Shown here: positions 1-6,842 of the stretch, one piece after another | How the letters are laid out: each line of letters begins with the position of its first letter | How positions within the stretch are numbered: the first letter of the stretch is position 1 | From: Deltaproteobacteria bacterium | GTDB lineage: Bacteria; Myxococcota_A; UBA9160; UBA4427 | DNA length: 15,297 bases | Reading direction: 5' to 3' | Assembly (NCBI GenBank): GCA_011051925.1 | Contig: DRKE01000253.1 | Coordinates: forward strand, 1 to 15,297 | The notes under the pieces: model-generated | Seen by the model: only the letters and a program-made list of their open reading frames with translations | The model's database searches: none | What the model was told of the DNA's origin: nothing | Translations under genes and position numbers: made by a program

Positions 1-65
1 ATTTCTTCTGAAATGTCCAACCTCTCACCCCCCATTGAATGAGTCCACCGCCCCTCCCCCTGACC

Positions 66-103
66 AACGCCCCGTCGGCCGCAACCGACGGGGCGTTTTC
101 TTT
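66..103 (+). terminator. Strong intrinsic terminator of a plus-strand gene lying left of the window
   Basis: A perfect 13-bp stem (AACGCCCCGTCGG at 66-78 pairs with CCGACGGGGCGTT at 85-97) with a 6-nt loop is followed on the plus strand by a T-rich tail (TTCTTT, 98-103). On the minus strand no T-run follows, so it acts on rightward transcription. It therefore ends a plus-strand gene beyond the left edge that converges on the minus-strand genes here. Bases 1-65 could hold the last codons of that gene (frame 1 stops at 40-42, frame 3 at 7-9) but there is too little to identify it. Bases 104-180 hold no gene; a 6-bp GC stem at 139-159 (GGCGGC/GCCGCC) has no T-run. Confidence 0.85.
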
Positions 104-180
104 GGGCGTCGGGGAGAAGTCGGCCGTCGGAGCCGGAAGGCGGCCCGCGGCTTGCCGCCTGCCACGCCCGCCAGAGCCCG

Positions 181-894
181 CTAGAGAATGAGGAAGGCGG
201 CGAGCGCGGCAGCGAGACCCCAACGGAGGTATCGCTGGACGAAATCACGCGGGATCGTGGCGAGCGCCTCGATTCCCGACATCCCGGCCCGCGCCTTCCG
301 AATGACGGGAAACTCGATCGCGCCTGCGAAGACCGCGAAGCCGAAGGCGCCGGAGACCAGCGCAGCCGCGCCCACGCTCTCGTGAGGAAGGGCGAGGAAG
401 AAGAGAAGGACGGCGCTGATATCACCGACGTTGCCGCCGAGACTCATCCAATCGAAGGCCCGGGCATCGTTGTTGGCATAGTCGAAATCGAAGATCGGCA
501 CGAAGGTGCTGACCGGTTTCAGGGGCGCATGCCCCCCGGCCAGTCGGGCACCGACGAAACGCCCCCATTCGTGAAGGATCGCCGCCACCCCGGCCCCGAC
601 GAGCAGGCCGTCAACGACCGACAGCCCCCTGGCGAGCCGGAGCCCCGATTGCGAAGCCCAGGCCTCGGCCGCCGCGAAGAGGGACAACAAGGCGGACACG
701 ACCGCCACGTCGCGGAGGAGCACGAGCGAAAGACGCGCCTCGTCCTCTTCGGCGACGGTCGCGTTGGCCAGGGCGGCCAGGCGGCCGGAATCGACGCCCG
801 CGCCCCCTTCCGGGTCCGGTGCCACCGCCGCAGCGGATCCCCTGGTCTGCTGCGGGTCGCTTTCGTCCACGATGGAAGGTTCACTCGAGGCCAT
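181..894 (-). CDS. Polytopic membrane protein resembling an M50 (site-2 protease-like) protein with a degenerate HEXXH motif
   Basis: A 237-aa protein with a hydrophilic N-terminus (about residues 1-55) followed by about five hydrophobic segments (roughly 57-78, 91-115, 150-170, 173-197, 222-237). At the end of the second segment is HEWGRF (108-113), the layout of an M50 protease HEXXH helix, but the second His is Arg112. A second conserved-looking patch, FDFDYANND (135-143) and MSLGGNVGD (150-158), follows. From memory, related bacterial proteins read HEWGH with FDFDF and MSLGG; this recollection needs a search. If so, this copy is probably an inactive homologue. The start is taken at the ATG at 894, which has AGGGAG about 10 nt upstream; a longer reading from 1005 would overlap the preceding gene. 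It lies 59 nt after the coxE-like gene and is probably co-transcribed. The function is unknown. Confidence 0.65.
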   Translation of the reverse strand: MASSEPSIVDESDPQQTRGSAAAVAPDPEGGAGVDSGRLAALANATVAEEDEARLSLVLLRDVAVVSALLSLFAAAEAWASQSGLRLARGLSVVDGLLVGAGVAAILHEWGRFVGARLAGGHAPLKPVSTFVPIFDFDYANNDARAFDWMSLGGNVGDISAVLLFFLALPHESVGAAALVSGAFGFAVFAGAIEFPVIRKARAGMSGIEALATIPRDFVQRYLRWGLAAALAAFLIL

Positions 895-953
895 GTTTTC
901 GGGACTCCCTGATCCGGAGGATACCCAGCTCGACCCGGCCCGACCCGTGCGGC

Positions 954-2372
954 CTAGAGCACGATCTGGTCGACGACCTTCGAGAGCTGGCGCAGGTTCC
1001 GGCATTCTTCGACGACGTCACAATAGGGCATGTAGCGATCCATCACCGAATCCCCGAAGCCCCAGGCGCTGGGGCTCTCGGGATTGAGCCAGACCAGGTT
1101 CTTCGCCTTGTTCCGGATGTCCCGGATGCACCACGCCCGCGCATCGTTGTAGTTGTTCCTCGCGTCGCCGAGGATGATCACGGTCGTCTTGTTGTCGACC
1201 GACGAAAGATGGTTCTTCCAGAACTCGTGGAACGCATAGCCGAAGTTGCTGCGGGTATAGACGTTGATGACGTCCCCCCCATCGAGTGCCTTCTCGACGG
1301 CGCTGCTCACGTCGCCGTCATGGAAGACGTCGGTGACCTCGCCGAGTTCGGCGACGAAGACGTAGCAACGGATCTTCGTGAAGGCCTCCTGCAGGCTGTA
1401 CATGAACTGCAGCATGAACCGCGAGACGTTCGCGACCGACGAAGACACGTCACACATGATGACGAGCTTCGGGCGGTCCTTGCGGCGGGTCTTGTACACG
1501 ACCTCGAAGGGAATGCCCCCACGCGCCATGTTGCGGCGAAGGGTCTGATGCAGGTCGAGCTTGCCCCGCTTCAGGCGCTTCTTGCGGATCGAGAGGATGT
1601 TCTTGATGCGCTGGGCCAGGCGCGCCACGACCTCGCGCATCCTCGCGATCTCGTCTTCGGTCAGATGGTAGAAGCTCTTCTCCGTCAGCATCTCACGACG
1701 GAACTTCTCCATGTAGTTGTGGTTCTGCTGCTGGAGTTCCCGCTCCGTATAGTTCCGCACGGCGCGGCGCACGGTCTCCATCAGTTTCCGGATCAACTCC
1801 TGCATCTGCGCGATCGCTTCGTCGCCCATCCCCTGGGCCCGCATCCGCTCGGCCAGCCCCTCGAGTTCCTGGGCCGCGCCTTCCATGCCGAGCTGCTCCG
1901 TCGTGCGGCGGCTGAAGAAGCCCACCTGCAGCATGTTCTCGATGCGCTGGGTCCCGGCCTGCTCGGCCGCCTGCCGGATCAGGTTCTCGAGCTGCGAGAG
2001 ATCCTGCGTGAGGAGCGCCTTCGCGAGTTCCCCGAGATCGAGGTCCCCGTCCATGTCCTGCAGCATCTCGGCGAGCTGCGAAAGGAGCTGTTCGAGATCG
2101 ATGCCCATCTCGCCGAGCTCGCCCTCCATCTCTCCGAAGGCGCCCTTCAGGTTGTCGTAGAATCCCGACCAGAAGAGGTCGAAGAGTTCGTCGTAGGTCG
2201 CGATCTCGTCCCCGCGTTTCACCATGGCGGAGCGCAGCGCGTCCCGGAAGACCTCGCGATCGTCGAGGGAAAGCTCGTCGAGGGCGTTGAAGGCATCGAT
2301 CGCCTCGGCGACCGACACGCGGATCCCGCTCTTGCGGAGCAGGTTCGTGAACTCGATGACCTTCTGCTGCAC
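954..2372 (-). CDS. CoxE-like VWA domain protein, partner of the MoxR ATPase
   Basis: A 472-aa protein with a long helical, acidic and Glu/Gln-rich N-terminal half and a C-terminal von Willebrand factor A domain (about 300-445). The metal-ion-dependent adhesion site is complete at its first motif, DVSSS at 308-312. The tail (LNPESPSAWGFGDS, MPYCDVVEECRNL) is typical of the CoxE family (PF05762). CoxE/MoxR-type pairs act as chaperone-like machines that mature or assemble other proteins; CoxD and CoxE support CO dehydrogenase maturation in carboxidotrophs. The start is GTG at 2372, whose first base is the last base of the moxR stop (TAGTG), with AAGGGG about 11 nt upstream, so translation is probably coupled. 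The frame stays open to 3158, but that stretch reads across the ATPase gene and is not coding. No cox, nor or methanol dehydrogenase genes are present, so the client protein is unknown. Confidence 0.93.
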   Translation of the reverse strand: MQQKVIEFTNLLRKSGIRVSVAEAIDAFNALDELSLDDREVFRDALRSAMVKRGDEIATYDELFDLFWSGFYDNLKGAFGEMEGELGEMGIDLEQLLSQLAEMLQDMDGDLDLGELAKALLTQDLSQLENLIRQAAEQAGTQRIENMLQVGFFSRRTTEQLGMEGAAQELEGLAERMRAQGMGDEAIAQMQELIRKLMETVRRAVRNYTERELQQQNHNYMEKFRREMLTEKSFYHLTEDEIARMREVVARLAQRIKNILSIRKKRLKRGKLDLHQTLRRNMARGGIPFEVVYKTRRKDRPKLVIMCDVSSSVANVSRFMLQFMYSLQEAFTKIRCYVFVAELGEVTDVFHDGDVSSAVEKALDGGDVINVYTRSNFGYAFHEFWKNHLSSVDNKTTVIILGDARNNYNDARAWCIRDIRNKAKNLVWLNPESPSAWGFGDSVMDRYMPYCDVVEECRNLRQLSKVVDQIVL

Positions 2373-3355
2373 TAGTGCAGGATCCCCTTCTTGGCCGCCG
2401 CCGGCGTGGGAACGGGCTGCGGCTTCTCCGCGGCGGCCTCGGCGGTCTTCTTCTCGATCAGCTTCGAAAGCTCGTTCTGGGCCTTCTGGACGTCCCCCTC
2501 GTATTTCAGGATGACATTCAGCGTGTCGGAGACGATCTGGTCCTCCAGCTCGTCGGCATTCAGCGCGAGGAGCGCACGCGCCCAGTCGAGGGTCTCCGAG
2601 ATCGACGGGGTCTTCTTGAGATCGAGGTCGCGGATGCGATTCATCAACTGGACGACGTCCTCGGCGAGACGCTTGTCGATGTTCGGCACCTTGCGGTTCA
2701 GGATCTCGATCTCGAGTGCCTCGCTCGGGTAGTCGATCCACAGATGCAGGCAGCGCCGCTTCAGGGCGTCGCTCATCTCCCTCGCGTCGTTCGACGTCAG
2801 GAAGACCAACGGCTGGCTCGTCGCGCGAATCGTGCCGATCTCGGGAATCGTGACCTGGAAATCCGAGAGGATCTCGAGCAGGAAGGCCTCGAACTCGGGA
2901 TCGGATTTGTCGATCTCGTCGATGAGGAGCAACGTCGGTTCCTTGGCGGCGATGGCCTGCATGAGCGGACGCGGAACGATGAACCGATCCGAGAAGAAGA
3001 CCGAATCCTCGGCCCCGACGCGCTCGGCCGCATCCGCCAGGGATTCCGAACCCGCGATCGTCTCGGAAACCTTGTCCTTCAGGATCTGCGTGTAGAGGAG
3101 CTGTTTCGAGTATTCCCACTCGTAGAGCGCCTTCGCCTCGTCGAGCCCTTCGTAGCATTGCAGGCGGATCATCTCGCGCCCGAGGGCCCGGGAGACGACC
3201 TTGGCCAGCTCCGTCTTGCCGACACCGGCCGGTCCCTCGATCAGGACCGGCTTGTCGAGCTGTTGGGCCAGATAGACGACCGTCGCGATCTGCTTGTCAC
3301 AGATGTATTCCTGGTCGCTCAGCTGCTGGATGACGTCTTCGACCGACTTGAACAT
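2372..3355 (-). CDS. MoxR-family AAA+ ATPase (CoxD-like)
   Basis: A 327-aa AAA+ ATPase of normal MoxR length. Walker A is GPAGVGKT (41-48), Walker B is LLLIDEID (142-149), sensor 1 lies around LTSND (186-190) and candidate arginine-finger residues are in ALKRRC (197-202). A helical lid follows, and the C-terminal tail (about 300-320) is Ala/Pro/Lys-rich and probably disordered. MoxR ATPases work with VWA proteins to remodel or insert cofactors into client complexes in the cytoplasm; the CoxE-like gene is directly downstream and overlaps by one base. The start is the ATG at 3355 because GAGAGG sits about 5 nt upstream; an earlier in-frame start at 3379 lacks this. It is separated from ribBA by 153 bp whose minus strand is purine-rich (about 3385-3425), with no clear promoter. 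Confidence 0.95.
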   Translation of the reverse strand: MFKSVEDVIQQLSDQEYICDKQIATVVYLAQQLDKPVLIEGPAGVGKTELAKVVSRALGREMIRLQCYEGLDEAKALYEWEYSKQLLYTQILKDKVSETIAGSESLADAAERVGAEDSVFFSDRFIVPRPLMQAIAAKEPTLLLIDEIDKSDPEFEAFLLEILSDFQVTIPEIGTIRATSQPLVFLTSNDAREMSDALKRRCLHLWIDYPSEALEIEILNRKVPNIDKRLAEDVVQLMNRIRDLDLKKTPSISETLDWARALLALNADELEDQIVSDTLNVILKYEGDVQKAQNELSKLIEKKTAEAAAEKPQPVPTPAAAKKGILH

Positions 3356-3461
3356 GATTTCCTCTCGCTGGCCACGCACGTTCGCACGCGCTCTTTCGTT
3401 CTTCCCGACTTCTCTTTTCGTCTTCGCACGATCGGCTCGGGCGCTCTTCGATCGCCAGGGG

Positions 3462-3493
3462 CCGGACCCGACGTGTCGAACGGAAGGGTCCGG
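3462..3493 (-). other. GC-rich hairpin just after ribBA, possible weak terminator or mRNA 3' stem
   Basis: On the minus strand CCGGACCC and GGGTCCGG form a perfect 8-bp stem around a 16-nt loop, starting 15 nt after the ribBA stop. No T-run follows, so it does not meet the usual intrinsic terminator pattern. It may slow transcription or protect the ribBA mRNA end before the moxR gene. This is a structural observation only. Confidence 0.35.
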
Positions 3494-3508
3494 GATGCCC
3501 TGTCCGCC

Positions 3509-4786
<1,278 letters not shown>

Positions 4787-4872
4787 GAAATGGTATTCAC
4801 CTTCCGTACGGACCGCGGCAGCGGTTCCGGCGGGCGCGCTCCGGGCGGAATACCCGGGGGTGATGGCGAAGG

Positions 4873-4901
4873 ACGATATCCATGGTTGACTGGAGTGTCA
4901 A
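4873..4901 (-). promoter_or_regulatory. Candidate sigma-70 promoter of ribBA with a dyad over the -35 box
   Basis: On the minus strand a perfect -35 box TTGACA (4896-4901) and a -10 box TATCGT (4873-4878, four of six consensus bases) are separated by exactly 17 bp. The predicted start of transcription is near 4866, leaving a leader of about 80 nt before the ribBA ATG. The -35 box is part of the inverted repeat TTGAC-N6-GTCAA (4886-4901), which could be an operator. It is the best promoter match noticed in the window and suggests that ribBA is transcribed on its own. Confidence 0.5.
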
Positions 4902-4995
4902 TCTCGCCACACATGCCCGAGGGCGACTGCGGGTCGCGATCGGGGCCGACGTGGAGGAGGGAAGGTCCGGGGCTGAAGAGTCCGCGCGCGGGGTG

Positions 4996-5652
4996 CTACC
5001 GGGTCGGCGAGAAATTCTTCATCACGCCCTTCAGGAAATCCTCCTCGGAGAGCGAGAATTTCGCCGAGAAATCGTGACGCTCCTCGAGGCCGCGATAGAG
5101 CACGCGCATCAGCTCGTGAAAGGTCTCGAGAATGCCCTCACCCCGGGTCGCCACGGCGGGAAAGGTCGGCGTGTCACCCCATTGATCCTTGATCTCGCTC
5201 AAGGGCTTCACGTCGGGCATGTCGCGCTTGTTGAACTGGACGACCTTGGGCAGCCGTTCGAAATCGATCCCGTGGGCCTTCAGATTGGCCTCCATGTCCC
5301 GCCACGAGTAGGCATTCGCGCTGGCCGCCGAGCGCTGGGAATCCGCGATGAAGGCGATCGCGTCGGCCCCGGCCAGCACGACCTTCCGGGTCGATTTGTG
5401 CATGACCTGTCCGGGGACCGTGAAGAGCTTCATCTTGATCGAGAAGCCGCCCACGGTATCGAACTCGACGGGCAGGAAATCGAAATAGAGCGTCCGATCA
5501 TCCTTCGTGTCGAGTGTCAACATGTGGCTTCGCGTTGCCGGATCCATCATCCCGTGCAGCTGGATGAGGTTGCTGGTCTTGCCGGAAAGCGCGGGCCCGT
5601 AATAGACCACCTTGAGGGTGATCTCCTTGCTGGTCATGTTGATCTGGACCAT
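4996..5652 (-). CDS. MglA-type Ras-like small GTPase
   Basis: A 218-aa GTPase of the bacterial MglA/Arf-like family. The P-loop is GPALSGKT (19-26), the switch region contains DRTLYFDFLP (52-61), the Walker B/switch II motif is TVPGQ (78-82) and the base-recognition motif is NKRD (141-144). Thr78 in place of the usual Asp of DxxGQ is characteristic of MglA. MglA proteins set cell polarity and control motility in myxobacteria, normally with the activating protein MglB; no mglB or roadblock gene is in the window. The protein is about 20 residues longer than Myxococcus MglA, with a C-terminal tail (about 191-218) containing SLSEEDFLKGVMKNF. The ATG at 5652 is chosen because the family starts close to this point and GGGAG lies about 10 nt upstream; the open frame upstream to 5940 runs into meaB and is Arg-rich noise. 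It stands apart by gaps of 145 and 209 bp. Confidence 0.92.
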   Translation of the reverse strand: MVQINMTSKEITLKVVYYGPALSGKTSNLIQLHGMMDPATRSHMLTLDTKDDRTLYFDFLPVEFDTVGGFSIKMKLFTVPGQVMHKSTRKVVLAGADAIAFIADSQRSAASANAYSWRDMEANLKAHGIDFERLPKVVQFNKRDMPDVKPLSEIKDQWGDTPTFPAVATRGEGILETFHELMRVLYRGLEERHDFSAKFSLSEEDFLKGVMKNFSPTR

Positions 5653-5724
5653 CGCGATGCCGCTCCCATCCGAGACGTCCCGGCCTGCTCCGCCGGGTCC
5701 CTGCTGGCTCACATCGGCCGATCG

Positions 5725-5760
5725 GGGTCGCGGGTCAAGCCCGGAATTCCGGGAAGCCCC
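5725..5760. repeat. Single degenerate copy of a CGGGTCAAGCCCGG-type palindromic intergenic element
   Basis: The gap between meaB and mglA holds GCGGGTCAAGCCCGG directly followed by the perfect 14-bp palindrome CCCGGAATTCCGGG (5740-5753). This resembles the short palindromic intergenic elements common in proteobacteria that read CCGGGCTTGACCCGGGA on one strand. Only one copy is in the window, so membership of a dispersed family is an inference. No gene or convincing promoter was seen elsewhere in this 145-bp gap. Confidence 0.35.
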
Positions 5761-5797
5761 GAGGGTCCCGGATCCCCCCTTCGAATCGGGCTCGCGC

Positions 5798-6838
5798 TCA
5801 GTCGCTTTCCTCGCCGGCCGCCGCGCCCGACGCGGGATCCCGGCTGCCGAAGATCGATCGCCGGAACGCCTCGAGCAGGGTCCTCGCCGCCGCCGCGGGG
5901 GTCGTCTTCTGGGCCGCGACCGCCTCTTCCTCGCGGGCAATCGCCTCGCGCATGCCGGGCTGCTCCCGGAACATGCGGTCCACCCCCTCTTCGAGCAGTT
6001 TCCACAACCAGGCCCGTGCCTGGTCGGCCCTGCGCCGCTCGAATTCGCCGCTGGCCTTCATCTGCTCGTCGTGTTCGAGGATCGTCTGCCAGACCTCGTC
6101 GATGCCCTTCGATTCCAGTGCACTCGCCACCAGGGCCCGGGGACGCCAGCCGTCTCCGCTGCCCCGGATCAGGTCGAGCGCCATCGCGTATTCGGCTCGG
6201 GTCCGCTCGGCGACCTCCCGCGTCGGACCGTCGGCCTTGTTGACGACGAGGGCATCGGCCAGCTCCACGACCCCCTTCTTGATCCCCTGCAGCTCGTCGC
6301 CCCCCGCTGGAAGAAGCAGGACGAGGAAGAAATCGACCATCGAGGCCACGGCCACCTCGGATTGGCCGATCCCCACGGTCTCGATCAACACGACGTCATA
6401 ACCCGCCGCCTCGCAGAGCAGCATGACCTCACGCGTCCGGTGCGCCACGCCGCCGAGCGAGCCCCCCGACGGAGACGGGCGGATGAAGGCCTCGGGGCGT
6501 ACGGAGAGTCGTTCCATCCGGGTCTTGTCTCCGAGGATGCTGCCCCCCGTGACGGGACTGGTCGGGTCGACCGCCAGGACGGCGACGCGCTTTCCCTCCT
6601 CGATCAAGCGCAACCCCAGGGCTTCGATGAAGGTGCTTTTCCCGACGCCGGGGGGACCGGTGATCCCGACCCGGATGGCATCCCCGGCATTCTCGATCAG
6701 CGCTTCGAGGATCGCCTGACCGAGGGCCCGATCCTCGTCCCGGGTACTCTCGATGCGTGTGATGGCGCGAGCCATGGCCCGACGATCGCCTTCGCGAATC
6801 GCCTGCGCGATCTCCAGCGCCGAGGCGTCCTCGCCCAA
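5798..6838 (-). CDS. meaB: Methylmalonyl-CoA mutase-associated GTPase MeaB (ArgK family)
   Basis: A 346-aa SIMIBI-class P-loop GTPase that gates delivery of adenosylcobalamin to methylmalonyl-CoA mutase and protects or reactivates the enzyme. It has Walker A GPPGVGKST (61-69), the Mg/switch segment AVDPTSPVTGGSILGDKTRM (89-108), ETVGIGQSE (153-161) and NKAD (200-203). The C-terminal helical arm (about 265-330) is the dimerisation region in known MeaB. It starts 4 nt after the mutB stop, which strongly supports a shared transcript and partnership with that mutase. The start is read as TTG at 6838: there is no ATG or GTG near it, and alignment to known MeaB requires the residues before Met22. 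A Shine-Dalgarno match is poor (GAGG only 2 nt away), so translation may depend on ribosomes finishing mutB. Confidence 0.95.
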   Translation of the reverse strand: MGEDASALEIAQAIREGDRRAMARAITRIESTRDEDRALGQAILEALIENAGDAIRVGITGPPGVGKSTFIEALGLRLIEEGKRVAVLAVDPTSPVTGGSILGDKTRMERLSVRPEAFIRPSPSGGSLGGVAHRTREVMLLCEAAGYDVVLIETVGIGQSEVAVASMVDFFLVLLLPAGGDELQGIKKGVVELADALVVNKADGPTREVAERTRAEYAMALDLIRGSGDGWRPRALVASALESKGIDEVWQTILEHDEQMKASGEFERRRADQARAWLWKLLEEGVDRMFREQPGMREAIAREEEAVAAQKTTPAAAARTLLEAFRRSIFGSRDPASGAAAGEESD

Positions 6839-6842
6839 GACC

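Noticed and set aside
139..159. GC stem downstream of the membrane-protein gene as a minus-strand terminator
   Set aside because: Only 6 bp with a 9-nt loop and no T-run on the minus strand; such stems are frequent by chance at this GC content.
2373..3158. N-terminal extension of the coxE-like frame
   Set aside because: It reads the out-of-frame sequence of the MoxR gene and is Arg/Gly-rich; the family begins at the GTG overlapping the moxR stop.
4787..4995. FMN riboswitch upstream of ribBA
   Set aside because: None of the conserved FMN element segments can be read on the minus strand in this gap.
5728..5760. Promoter for mglA at TTGACC in the meaB-mglA gap
   Set aside because: The -35-like TTGACC falls inside the palindromic element and no acceptable -10 lies 16-18 bp downstream.
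5653..5940. N-terminal extension of the MglA-type GTPase frame
   Set aside because: It overlaps the end of meaB and the repeat-like gap, is Arg-rich, and MglA proteins begin at the chosen Met.
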